From Acholeplasmataceae bacterium (GTDB lineage Bacteria > Bacillota_I > Bacilli_A > Acholeplasmatales > Acholeplasmataceae), in contig JALNWO010000034.1 of assembly GCA_023230825.1 (NCBI GenBank), forward strand, positions 1-12,415: a stretch of 12,415 nucleotides of DNA, in the 5' to 3' direction. Below, piece by piece: positions 1 to 6,791 of the stretch. The translations under genes and the position numbers were made by a program. Under the pieces are notes generated by a model, which saw only the letters and a program-made list of their open reading frames with translations, searched no databases and had not been told where the DNA came from. Each line of letters begins with the position of its first letter. Positions within the stretch are counted from its first letter, which is position 1.

Positions 1-855
1 AACATTTTACAAAGACGTGGTTATCAAGTTGCCGCGATGATGATTGCTGCAGTCCTTATTGCAACAACAACCCTTGCTTTTCAAACATTGACGAACAACC
101 GGATTTTAACCCCTGGGTTAATGGGCTTTGATGCTATATTTGTTTTATCGCAAACCTTTATTGTTTTTGCGTTACACGAGCAAAGTGCACTGTATCAAAA
201 CCCATATTTAAATTTTCTATTTGCAGCTTCACTGATGATTCTTATTACCCTTATCGTTTATCGATTGGTTCTTAGAAAAAATAAAAACCACATCGTTTTC
301 CTCTTGCTTTTTGGAATCATCATTTCAACGTTATCTAGAAATTTAGCAAGTTTTTTACAGACAGTTATGGATCCTAACCAGTTTTACAGCGTCATTATTC
401 GTACCGAAGTTACGATTACAAATATGAACACAAATATTATTTTATTAGCCCTACCTATCTTGATTGTTATTATTGGTTTATTTGTTCGTGAATTTAAATA
501 TCTCGATGTGATGGCTTTAGGGGAAACACATGCTGTAGGTCTTGGTATCAACTACCAAAAGAAGATGAATACGTATTTGATATATATCGCTATTGCAATG
601 AGTATTGCGACAGCTTTAATAGGGCCAATTACCTTTTTAGGGTTACTAGCCGTTAACGCAGCAAGAGAAATGTTAAAGACATTTAAGCATTTACCACTGA
701 TGATTGCCTCAAGCCTTATTGCTATTGTTGCGATTGTTTTAGGACAAACGATTATTATTGAACTAGGTTATCAAACAACAGTTACTGTTTTGATTTCCTT
801 TGTTGGTGGACTTTATATGATTTATTTAATAATAAGGGAGAATCACAAAAAATGA
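1..855 (+). CDS. Siderophore ABC importer permease, FecCD/YclO-like (5' partial)
   Basis: This is an inner-membrane permease of the FecCD family, which forms the channel that brings iron-siderophore into the cytoplasm. The frame is open from base 1, so the first ATG at 37 is internal. The 12 residues before it (NILQRRGYQVAA) match the region just before the first conserved block, and the gene starts upstream of the window. Visible hallmarks include the TNNRILTP block, an ALGE..AVGLGI segment that fits the ATPase-coupling loop, and the family signature GPITFLGLLAVNAARE. About 284 residues are visible against a usual 315-330, with several long hydrophobic membrane segments. It most resembles the second permease of YclNOPQ/CeuBCDE/FatDCB systems; the partner permease is presumably just upstream. 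Its stop TGA overlaps the ATPase start by 4 nt (ATGA), so the two are translationally coupled. Using TGA as a stop argues against the Mycoplasma code. Confidence 0.9.
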   Translation, partial: NILQRRGYQVAAMMIAAVLIATTTLAFQTLTNNRILTPGLMGFDAIFVLSQTFIVFALHEQSALYQNPYLNFLFAASLMILITLIVYRLVLRKNKNHIVFLLLFGIIISTLSRNLASFLQTVMDPNQFYSVIIRTEVTITNMNTNIILLALPILIVIIGLFVREFKYLDVMALGETHAVGLGINYQKKMNTYLIYIAIAMSIATALIGPITFLGLLAVNAAREMLKTFKHLPLMIASSLIAIVAIVLGQTIIIELGYQTTVTVLISFVGGLYMIYLIIRENHKK

Positions 856-1673
856 TTGAAGTTAAAAATATCTATCAAGCATATGGTGAACAAGAAGTCT
901 TAAAAAATGTGTCTATTACAATTCCAGAAGAAAAAATCACTGCTATTATTGGTGCCAATGGAGCTGGAAAATCGACACTTTTAGGCGTTATTTCGCGTTT
1001 AATTAAACAAAAATCTGGCGATGTCTTTTTAGATCAAAAAAATATTAAAGATATGCATAATAATGAAATTGCCAAAACACTATCAATTTTAAAACAAGCC
1101 AATACGATGATGATTCGTCTTACAATCGAAGAATTGGTTACTTTTGGACGTTTCCCTCATCATCGGTCACGCTTAAAAACTGAGGATGTTGAAAAAATCA
1201 ATGAAGCACTCCATTATATGGACTTAGAAGATATTAAACACAAGTATTTAGACGAGCTTTCGGGAGGACAAAGACAGAGGGCTTTTATTGCGATGATCTT
1301 AGCTCAAGACACAAAATATATTTTGCTTGATGAACCGCTTAATAACTTAGATATTAAATACGCCATTGAAATGATGATGATTTTAAAGAGACTCGTCACC
1401 GATTTGAAAAAAACCATCGTTCTTGTCATGCATGATATTAATATTGCGGCCGCTTATGCAGATTATATTATTGCTCTAAAAGATGGTCAGGTCATTGAAG
1501 AAGGATCAGCAGAGTATATGATGGATAAAAACATTTTAGATATAGTTTTCAATCATAACTTTTGTATTGCTGGGTTCCGCGGGAAAAAGATTTGTCTTTA
1601 TCATAATGATATTGCTTATGAAGAGGGGCCAAATCCACCATTAAAAATTATTCAAGATTACTTCAAAGAATAG
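852..1673 (+). CDS. Siderophore ABC importer ATPase, FecE/YclP-like
   Basis: This is the cytoplasmic ATP-hydrolysing subunit that powers uptake through the adjoining permease. All ABC motifs are intact: Walker A GANGAGKST (residues 34-42), signature LSGGQ (136-140), Walker B YILLDEP (156-162, with D160 and E161) and the H-loop histidine H194. The segment LTIEELVTFGRFPHH (about 90-104) is typical of FecE-type iron-siderophore ATPases. Length is 273 aa. The last roughly 15 residues, after a CLYHNDIAYEEG segment, run slightly past the usual end of YclP-like proteins. The Shine-Dalgarno sequence AAGGGAG (834-840) lies inside the end of the permease gene, 11 nt before the ATG. The stop is TAG, which overlaps the ribosome-binding site of the next gene. 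Family and role are clear; the exact siderophore is inferred from the neighbours. Confidence 0.94.
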   Translation: MIEVKNIYQAYGEQEVLKNVSITIPEEKITAIIGANGAGKSTLLGVISRLIKQKSGDVFLDQKNIKDMHNNEIAKTLSILKQANTMMIRLTIEELVTFGRFPHHRSRLKTEDVEKINEALHYMDLEDIKHKYLDELSGGQRQRAFIAMILAQDTKYILLDEPLNNLDIKYAIEMMMILKRLVTDLKKTIVLVMHDINIAAAYADYIIALKDGQVIEEGSAEYMMDKNILDIVFNHNFCIAGFRGKKICLYHNDIAYEEGPNPPLKIIQDYFKE

Positions 1674-1681
1674 GAGAAAAC

Positions 1682-2716
1682 ATGAAAAAAATTGCTTTTA
1701 TTATAACAAACGTATTTCTTTTGGTGTTATTAATAGCTTGTCAATCAGGTAATGATTTACCCAACGATAAGACATACACGAGAGAAGCTGTAGAACTCAC
1801 TTTTGAAGTGACAACAGGTGCTAATTTAAATGAAACTCAAGACGGATTTACTGGTGGTGGGAGACAACAAATCACAACGACGTTTTTATCAAATCCAAGT
1901 CGGGTTGCCCTCTTTACTTTTGATGTTTTAGATATATTAGATATCGTTGGAATTGAAAATACTTCAATTACACGTCTCGGTTTTCCTAAAAATGATTTAC
2001 CATCTTATTTGCTCGGATATCAGACAAATAGTTACCGCAACGTAGGAACTCTTTTTATGCCGAGTTTTGATGATTTAGATCTTTTTTTACCAGAGTTAAT
2101 TATTATTGGTGGTCGTTCCGCAAGTGCCTATGATTTACTAAAAATTCATTACCCAGAAGCAGATATACTTGATGTAACTTTAGTGGATGGCGCCTATTTA
2201 ACGAGCGTTACTAGAAATGTAGAAAACTTAAAACTACTATTCCCATCTATAACAGATGCATTAAATGCGAATTTAACAACCATCACATCCAATTTCACAC
2301 ATTTTAACACACTAATTGATGCTTTAGACGCAATGCTCATCATGGTAAATGGGAATTCACTGTCTACATATGGTTCACTCAGTCGTTTTTCCGTCTTGTA
2401 TAATGAATTTGGTTTTATTCCATCAGATACACAAATGGAAAGTACACAAAGTCATGGTGAACTCATCAGCTATGAATACATTCGACAAATCAATCCATCT
2501 GTCATTTTTATTATTGATAGAGGCCTTGCAATAGGTAATGAATCAAACAGTGAAGAAGTGTATAAAAATGCACTTGTCAAACAAACAAAAGCAGGATTAA
2601 ACAATCAAATATATGAACTCGATGGAACCGCATGGTACTTGTCTATGGGTGGTTTTCAATCGACTGAAAAAATGTTTTCAGATCTTCAACAACTCCTTGA
2701 TTATATTTCTGAATAA
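1682..2716 (+). CDS. Siderophore-binding lipoprotein, YclQ/FatB/CeuE-like
   Basis: This is an extracytoplasmic solute-binding lipoprotein that hands ferric siderophore to the permease. A short lysine N-terminus and hydrophobic stretch end in a lipobox, LIAC, with the lipidated Cys at residue 20. The mature protein has the two-lobed FatB/CeuE pattern: NPSRVALF (71-78), LPSYL (106-110), a GR pair (R145), YGSLSRF (230-236), SHGELISYEYI (257-267), a DR pair (R280) and WYLSMGG (318-324). Those arginines, plus H258 and Y319, line up in order and spacing with the pocket residues I recall for Campylobacter CeuE, which suggests a catecholate ligand of the petrobactin or linear bis/tris-catechol type. 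The segment at 46-66 is Gly/Thr-rich and less conserved. AGGAG (1672-1676) sits 5 nt before the ATG. I see no terminator after the gene, so read-through into secG is possible. Confidence 0.9.
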   Translation: MKKIAFIITNVFLLVLLIACQSGNDLPNDKTYTREAVELTFEVTTGANLNETQDGFTGGGRQQITTTFLSNPSRVALFTFDVLDILDIVGIENTSITRLGFPKNDLPSYLLGYQTNSYRNVGTLFMPSFDDLDLFLPELIIIGGRSASAYDLLKIHYPEADILDVTLVDGAYLTSVTRNVENLKLLFPSITDALNANLTTITSNFTHFNTLIDALDAMLIMVNGNSLSTYGSLSRFSVLYNEFGFIPSDTQMESTQSHGELISYEYIRQINPSVIFIIDRGLAIGNESNSEEVYKNALVKQTKAGLNNQIYELDGTAWYLSMGGFQSTEKMFSDLQQLLDYISE

Positions 2717-2728
2717 AGTTAGAAAATG

Positions 2729-2757
2729 TTGACAAAAATGAAAAAGTTTGTTAATAT
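2729..2757 (+). promoter_or_regulatory. Promoter of secG
   Basis: The -35 box TTGACA (2729-2734) is a perfect match. It is followed after 17 nt by TAATAT (2752-2757), one transposition away from TATAAT. It lies 24-52 nt before the secG start and separates secG transcription from the siderophore operon. Only the sequence match supports it. Confidence 0.8.
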
Positions 2758-2780
2758 AAATTAGGTTTAGGAGGATGTTT

Positions 2781-3005
2781 ATGATTTGGGTAGACTGGAT
2801 AGCAATTATCTCAACAATTTTATTAATTATTGTTGTCTTATTACAATCTTCAGATGAAGATATTCAAGATGCTTTTAGTGGTGAAAAATCAGAGCTGTTT
2901 AAAAACAAAAAAATTCGTGGTTTTGAATTATTCTTAACCCGTATGAGCATTGTTTTTACAATTGTTATGATCGTCTCTGTAGTTTTATCAAATAATTTAA
3001 GATAA
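2781..3005 (+). CDS. secG: Preprotein translocase subunit SecG
   Basis: SecG is the small membrane subunit of the SecYEG channel; it helps SecA-driven protein export. The 74-aa product has two membrane helices (about 7-22 and 54-70) around a charged cytoplasmic loop, and it carries the family's VVLLQSS motif (residues 18-24). I chose the ATG at 2781 because AGGAGG (2769-2774) is 6 nt upstream of it; the ATG at 2775 directly abuts the Shine-Dalgarno and would add only Met-Phe. The loop lacks the glycine-rich stretch of Bacillus or E. coli SecG and instead reads DEDIQDAFSGEKSELFKNK, so the protein is divergent but recognisable. It has its own promoter and terminator. The rnr and smpB genes that often follow secG in Firmicutes are not here. 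Confidence 0.88.
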   Translation: MIWVDWIAIISTILLIIVVLLQSSDEDIQDAFSGEKSELFKNKKIRGFELFLTRMSIVFTIVMIVSVVLSNNLR

Positions 3006-3016
3006 TAAAACCAACT

Positions 3017-3045
3017 AAAAAAGTGTTTCTATGAAACATTTTTTT
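3017..3045 (+). terminator. Rho-independent terminator of secG
   Basis: The arms 3017-3029 and 3033-3045 can form a 13-bp stem with one G-T pair around a 3-nt loop. The 3' arm ends in a run of seven T. Because the stem starts with an A-run that pairs with the T-run, it may also work on the opposite strand. It begins 12 nt after the secG stop. Confidence 0.8.
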
Positions 3046-3105
3046 ATTCTTACTTATAAACTACTGAAAATTACCTACTAATTTATGTATTTATTGTAAA
3101 TAATT

Positions 3106-3134
3106 TTGACAAAACCTTAAAAATCGTTTATAAT
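3106..3134 (+). promoter_or_regulatory. Strong consensus promoter of rpsU
   Basis: TTGACA (3106-3111) and TATAAT (3129-3134) are both perfect consensus boxes with the ideal 17-nt spacer. The expected start of transcription is near 3141, giving a leader of about 34 nt. This is the best promoter in the window, as expected for a ribosomal protein gene. Confidence 0.92.
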
Positions 3135-3141
3135 GTATAAG

Positions 3142-3157
3142 GCTTAGTAGTCTAAGC
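3142..3157 (+). promoter_or_regulatory. Hairpin at the 5' end of the rpsU mRNA
   Basis: GCTTAG (3142-3147) and CTAAGC (3152-3157) form a perfect 6-bp stem with a 4-nt loop, TAGT. It sits at the predicted transcript start and ends 5 nt before the Shine-Dalgarno AGGAGG (3163-3168). The inverted repeat is plain in the sequence. A role in 5'-end protection or in control of translation is inference only. Confidence 0.55.
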
Positions 3158-3174
3158 GTGGAAGGAGGGCAGAC

Positions 3175-3348
3175 ATGGCTAAAACAGTCGTTCGAGAAAA
3201 AGAAACATTAGAAGATGCGTTGCGTCGTTTTAAACGTGATGTTTCTAAGTCTGGCAACCTTCAAGAAGCTCGCAAACGTGAATTTTACGTGAAACCTAGT
3301 GTTGAACGTAAAGACCGTCAACGTGCAGCTCGCGCTAAAAAAAGATAA
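3175..3348 (+). CDS. rpsU: Small ribosomal subunit protein bS21
   Basis: bS21 binds the platform of the 30S subunit near the anti-Shine-Dalgarno end of 16S rRNA and helps start translation. The product is 57 aa, the usual size, and extremely basic. It shows the family pattern: [20 protein letters not shown] at the N-terminus, then [21 protein letters not shown] and a C-terminus rich in Arg, Lys and Ala ending AKKR. The start is well supported by AGGAGG (3163-3168) with a 6-nt spacer. It is transcribed alone from a consensus promoter and closed by a terminator. In Bacillus subtilis rpsU is followed by yqeY; here the next gene is phoH. Confidence 0.97.
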   Translation: MAKTVVREKETLEDALRRFKRDVSKSGNLQEARKREFYVKPSVERKDRQRAARAKKR

Positions 3349-3357
3349 ACTCACAAG

Positions 3358-3380
3358 AACGCACCCAATGGTGCGTTTTT
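3358..3380 (+). terminator. Rho-independent terminator of rpsU
   Basis: CGCACC (3360-3365) and GGTGCG (3370-3375) form a GC-rich 6-bp stem with a CAAT loop, extended by two A-T pairs and followed by five T (3376-3380). It starts 9 nt after the rpsU stop. Confidence 0.93.
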
Positions 3381-3384
3381 AAAT

Positions 3385-3425
3385 CATACAGCCATAAAAA
3401 ATAATGGATGTATGCTTTTTTATTT
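3385..3425 (+). terminator. Second hairpin with T-run after rpsU
   Basis: The arms 3385-3395 and 3404-3414 pair at 10 of 11 positions (one G/A mismatch) around an A-rich 8-nt loop, and a T-rich tract follows (3416-3425). This looks like a back-up terminator directly behind the first. Its T-tract occupies the -35 position of the phoH promoter. It is weaker and less GC-rich than the first hairpin. Confidence 0.6.
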
Positions 3426-3434
3426 TAGGGTATA

Positions 3435-3443
3435 TGGTATAAT
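3435..3443 (+). promoter_or_regulatory. Extended -10 promoter of the phoH-rpoD cluster
   Basis: TGG followed by a perfect TATAAT (3438-3443) makes an extended -10 element 24 nt before the phoH start. No convincing -35 box is present: the expected place (about 3415-3420) is the T-tract of the preceding terminator. It is the only promoter I can see for the long cluster that follows. Confidence 0.72.
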
Positions 3444-3467
3444 AAAACAAAGTAAGGAGCTGGTTTA

Positions 3468-4421
3468 ATGACGCTAAATCAACAAATACATCATGCCGAA
3501 TCAATCAGTCGTTTAGTCGGTGTTCAAGATCGTAATTTAATGGTGTTTAAGCAATATCTAGGGATTCATGTTTCTGTTCGTGGTTCCGAAATTGTAACGG
3601 ACGCGCCCGAGAAGATGCGCCCATTATTAGAAGCGATTTTTACCGTCTTAATTAAGTTGGCAGAACATCAAATTCAATTTAACGAACGTGATGTCATGTA
3701 TATTGTTAAATTAGCTGAAAAAGACCAGTTAGAAGGCGTTTTTGAACTTTTTAAATATCGCGAAAAGATTCTTATTAATGATCAAGGAAAATCAATTTAC
3801 CCAAAAACTTTTAATCAAAAAGAATATGTCCGTGCAATAGAGAATTATGATTTGATTTTTGGTGTGGGACCTGCTGGAACAGGGAAAACATATTTAGCTG
3901 TTGCAACAGCAGTAAAAGCTTTAAAACAAGGTCAAGTAAGGAAATTAGTTTTAACGCGACCAGTCGTTGAAGCAGGAGAATCTCTCGGTTTTTTACCTGG
4001 GGATTTAAAAGAGAAGGTTGATCCTTATTTAGTTCCGTTATACGATGCACTATATGAAATGCTAGGTGTTCAAACAACAAGTTCGTTATTAGAAAAAGGC
4101 GTTATTGAAATTGCTCCTCTTGCTTATATGAGAGGACGAACTTTAGAAAATGCATGTGTCATTTTGGACGAAGCCCAAAACACAACCAAAGCACAAATGA
4201 AAATGTTTTTAACCCGATTAGGATTTTCTTCAAAAATGATTATAACAGGTGACCCTTCACAAACGGATTTAAAAAATCGAAACGATAGCGGATTAAATCA
4301 AGTATTAAAGATATTACAAGACTTAGAAAGCTTGAAAATCGTAGTTTTTGACAAATTAGATGTTATCCGTCATCCCCTCGTCCAACATATTTTGGAAAGG
4401 TATGAAAAAAATGAAGGTTAA
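3468..4421 (+). CDS. phoH: PhoH-family ATPase (PhoH/PhoL-like)
   Basis: This is a cytoplasmic P-loop ATPase of the PhoH family, which has been linked to RNA metabolism and ribosome maturation together with YbeY; its exact reaction is not settled. The 317-aa length is normal. The N-terminal region (about 1-115) is the family's small RNA-binding-like domain. The ATPase domain follows, with Walker A GPAGTGKT (134-141), LTRPVVEAGESLGFLPGD (162-179), Walker B VILDEAQN (231-238) and MIITGDPSQTDL (257-268). All key residues are present. AAGGAG (3454-3459) lies 8 nt before the ATG. The gene overlaps ybeY, the usual partner, in line with a shared role. It is the first gene of the cluster. Confidence 0.95.
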   Translation: MTLNQQIHHAESISRLVGVQDRNLMVFKQYLGIHVSVRGSEIVTDAPEKMRPLLEAIFTVLIKLAEHQIQFNERDVMYIVKLAEKDQLEGVFELFKYREKILINDQGKSIYPKTFNQKEYVRAIENYDLIFGVGPAGTGKTYLAVATAVKALKQGQVRKLVLTRPVVEAGESLGFLPGDLKEKVDPYLVPLYDALYEMLGVQTTSSLLEKGVIEIAPLAYMRGRTLENACVILDEAQNTTKAQMKMFLTRLGFSSKMIITGDPSQTDLKNRNDSGLNQVLKILQDLESLKIVVFDKLDVIRHPLVQHILERYEKNEG

Positions 4422-4827
4422 TGTTCATAACCAAACCGATATCGATATTAAAGAATGGGTTAAGCAATTAAAGAAAATATTTCGACCAATAAAAGAAAAA
4501 AAACAAATGGAAATTATTATTGTTTCCAATGAAGATATTCAAACCTTAAATTACCAATATAGAAACATTAACGAGCCCACAGATGTTTTAAGTTTTGTGA
4601 ATGATAATGAAAAGACTCCATCTTTGGGAGATGTTTTTATCTCATTAGAACAAGCCTATCAACAAGCGAAAAACTATGGTCACTCGATGGCTCGTGAAAT
4701 TGGATTTTTAGCTGTTCATGGTTACTTACATTTATTAGGGTATGACCATGACACATCTGAAAACGAGAAAGCAATGCGCGAAAGACAAGAAGTAATTCTA
4801 GCCAAAGCGAAACTAAAAAGGAGTTAA
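4411..4827 (+). CDS. ybeY: Endoribonuclease YbeY
   Basis: YbeY is a zinc-dependent single-strand endoribonuclease needed for 16S rRNA 3'-end maturation and 70S quality control. The 138-aa product has the YRNINEPTDVLSF block (50-62), GDVFIS (73-78) and the metal site HGYLHLLGYDH (103-113), with zinc ligands H103, H107 and H113. The frame stays open further upstream inside phoH, but two starts are realistic: ATG 4402 (MKKMKVN...) and ATG 4411 (MKVNVHN...). I prefer 4411, because GGAAAGG (4394-4400) is 10 nt upstream of it but only 1 nt from 4402. Either way the gene overlaps the phoH end (by 11 nt from 4411), so coupled translation is likely. Confidence 0.93.
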   Translation: MKVNVHNQTDIDIKEWVKQLKKIFRPIKEKKQMEIIIVSNEDIQTLNYQYRNINEPTDVLSFVNDNEKTPSLGDVFISLEQAYQQAKNYGHSMAREIGFLAVHGYLHLLGYDHDTSENEKAMRERQEVILAKAKLKRS

Positions 4828-4830
4828 CTT

Positions 4831-5232
4831 ATGGACCACATTGAAGCAGCAAAACAAGCAAGATTAAAAGCGTATGTTCCGTATTCTAAATTTAAAGTCG
4901 GAGCCGCTATTTTACTAAAAGATGGCACCTATGTACATGGAGCTAATATAGAAAATGCGAGTTATCCACTATCTAACTGTGCGGAAAGAAGTGCTCTTTT
5001 TTCTTTAATTAGTCAAGGGTATGATGTGAAGGATATTAAACAAATTACAATCATTGCGGACAGCGAACAACCGATTTCCCCATGTGGTGCATGTCGTCAA
5101 GTAATGCATGAGTTATTACCCAAAGGAACACCTATTTTCTTAGCTAATCTTCATGGCGATGTGAAAGAAACCAATCCGGATGAGCTCCTCCCATATGCCT
5201 TTGATCATTTTGACGAGGATACGGATGCATAA
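4831..5232 (+). CDS. cdd: Cytidine deaminase
   Basis: This enzyme hydrolytically deaminates cytidine and deoxycytidine to the uridines in pyrimidine salvage. The product is 133 aa, the size of the homotetrameric Bacillus-type enzyme. The substrate-binding NIEN motif is at 39-42. The zinc site is NCAERSA (49-55), with C50 and the catalytic E52, and PCGACRQ (84-90), with C85 and C88. All catalytic residues are present. AAGGAG (4818-4823) is 7 nt before the ATG. It begins 3 nt after ybeY; in B. subtilis dgkA lies between these two genes, so diacylglycerol kinase has been lost or moved. Its last 8 nt overlap the start of era. Confidence 0.96.
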   Translation: MDHIEAAKQARLKAYVPYSKFKVGAAILLKDGTYVHGANIENASYPLSNCAERSALFSLISQGYDVKDIKQITIIADSEQPISPCGACRQVMHELLPKGTPIFLANLHGDVKETNPDELLPYAFDHFDEDTDA

Positions 5233-6109
5233 GTCAGGTTTCATTGCGATAGTCGGTCGTCCTAATGTAGGGAAATCAACATTACTAAATGCGCTTATAG
5301 GCCAAAAAATCGCTATAACAAGCACTAAACCGCAGACAACACGTCATCGGATTTCAGGGATTCTTTCATCTGAAAAGTATCAAATGATCTTTGTTGATAC
5401 ACCAGGGATGCACAAAGGTAAAGACTTATTAAATATCCAAATTGACCGTTTAGCAGTCTCTAGCTTAAGAGATGTCGATTTAGTTATGTTTGTTGTTGAC
5501 CGGGAAATGGGAAAAGCAGAAGAAATCGTTATCCGCTATTTTAAAAATTTAAAAATCCCTGTTTTTCTCGTCATTAATAAAATCGATCAACTCATAAACA
5601 AACAAGCCATTGATCAACTTATTATGAGTTATTTAAATGAGTATCCATTCGCAGCTTACCTACCTATCTCTGCGCTAGAGCGCACTCATTTAGATAAGGT
5701 GTTGGAAACCATTGAGCAATATTTACCTGAAGGACCAAAATACTTTCCTGAAGATATGAAATCAGATCAAAGTGAAGCAATGATCATGTCAGAATTGGTT
5801 CGTGAAAAGATTTTATATTACACAGAACAAGAGGTCCCTCATGCAGTCGCAGTCATCATCGAGAGTATTAAAGAAAACATCGAACACAATACTGTAGATG
5901 TATCAGCTTTAATTATGGTTGAAAGATCAAGTCAAAAACAAATCTTAATTGGCCGTGGTGGTGAAAAAATGAAACGTATTGGTAGCGAAGCCCGTCAAGA
6001 GATTAATCGTTTGTTAGATACAAAAATTCATTTAACTTTGTGGGTTAAAGTGAAAAAGGATTGGCGAAATCGCCCTCGTGACCTACGGTCATTTGGCTAT
6101 GGAGAGTAA
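5225..6109 (+). CDS. era: GTPase Era
   Basis: Era is a GTPase that binds the 3' end of 16S rRNA and helps assemble the 30S subunit. The 294-aa product has the G motifs GRPNVGKS (11-18), DTPG (58-61), NKID (118-121) and SAL (149-151), and the conserved QTTRHR (37-42). The C-terminal KH domain carries IGRGGEKMKRIG (242-253) and the typical end WRNRPRDLRSFGY. A longer frame starts at 5180 inside cdd, but I chose ATG 5225: Era proteins begin right before the GFIAIVGRPNVGKS strand, and GAGGA (5215-5219) lies 5 nt upstream. The start overlaps the cdd stop by 8 nt. Neighbour YbeY also acts on 16S rRNA, so the two maturation factors are co-produced. Confidence 0.96.
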   Translation: MHKSGFIAIVGRPNVGKSTLLNALIGQKIAITSTKPQTTRHRISGILSSEKYQMIFVDTPGMHKGKDLLNIQIDRLAVSSLRDVDLVMFVVDREMGKAEEIVIRYFKNLKIPVFLVINKIDQLINKQAIDQLIMSYLNEYPFAAYLPISALERTHLDKVLETIEQYLPEGPKYFPEDMKSDQSEAMIMSELVREKILYYTEQEVPHAVAVIIESIKENIEHNTVDVSALIMVERSSQKQILIGRGGEKMKRIGSEARQEINRLLDTKIHLTLWVKVKKDWRNRPRDLRSFGYGE

Positions 6110-6778
6110 ATGATGGAGGGATTAATTTATAAAACCCAGCCGTATCAAGAAAATTCTCGTTTGCTTTTTGTATATACCCCGAAAGGAAAGGTAACTCTTT
6201 TTGCTAGAGGTGCCCAAAAAGTAACCGATAGAAATCGCATCATTGGTCAGTATCTAACCCATATTTCCTTTAAGGAATACCCAAATAAAACATTTTATAC
6301 ACTACAAGATGCCCAACTGATTAATGATTATCAATTTCTAAAAACATCTTTTCAAAAAACTCAAAGAGCGGCTCTCATCTTAGAATTAATTGATCGTCTC
6401 ATCATTGATCAGATGAATGATGATGTCGTTTATCAATTAATGATTGATGCTTTAGCTGACGAAAGAATTACTCAATCGAGTCTTTCTTTCGCAATTAAAC
6501 TACTGAAGCTATTAGGATATGGAATTGATTTAAACCCACAAGAAAAGCAAATTAAAGGAATTAACATCCAAAAAGGAGGATTAATTTATCCTCAAGAAAA
6601 TGCATCTGTTGATTTATCAGCAAAAGATGCGGTAACTTTGTTAAAATTGTATGCAATCCCCTATTCTGAGCAAGAAACCTTTGATGATGAAATTTTAAAA
6701 AGAATTATCTTCTTTATTGATCAATACTATCAATATCACTTAAATATCCAGTTGAAAAACATAAAAATGAATGAGTAA
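6110..6778 (+). CDS. recO: DNA repair protein RecO, lacking the zinc-finger cysteines
   Basis: RecO is a recombination mediator that, with RecR, loads RecA onto SSB-coated single-stranded DNA and anneals strands. The N-terminal OB-fold (about 1-80) shows the family pattern, with GLIYKTQPYQENSRLLFVYT then GKVTLFARGAQK (26-37). The helical C-terminal part includes LLGYG (134-138). At 222 aa it is shorter than the usual 240-260 and contains no cysteine at all. The segment after LLGYG, where most Gram-positive RecO proteins carry a four-cysteine zinc finger, is short and cysteine-free. The start abuts the era stop. Two adjacent ATGs (6110 and 6113) lie 5 and 8 nt after GGAG (6101-6104), and I cannot choose between them. 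Its position between era and the glycyl-tRNA synthetase gene supports the call. Confidence 0.88.
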   Translation: MMEGLIYKTQPYQENSRLLFVYTPKGKVTLFARGAQKVTDRNRIIGQYLTHISFKEYPNKTFYTLQDAQLINDYQFLKTSFQKTQRAALILELIDRLIIDQMNDDVVYQLMIDALADERITQSSLSFAIKLLKLLGYGIDLNPQEKQIKGINIQKGGLIYPQENASVDLSAKDAVTLLKLYAIPYSEQETFDDEILKRIIFFIDQYYQYHLNIQLKNIKMNE

Positions 6779-6791
6779 GGATGGAAACTGA

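Noticed and set aside
2349..2534. Second forward frame inside the siderophore-binding lipoprotein gene
   Set aside because: It is a shifted frame of a gene whose own frame encodes a full conserved protein.
3811..4080. Reverse-strand open frame inside phoH (89 codons)
   Set aside because: It lies wholly within a clear phoH gene, has no ribosome-binding site and resembles no family I recognise.
5140..5325. Reverse-strand frame across the cdd-era junction
   Set aside because: It overlaps two certain genes and has no start signal.
6779..6791. A T-box riboswitch before the glycyl-tRNA synthetase gene
   Set aside because: Only 13 nt separate recO and the synthetase gene, far too little for a T-box leader.
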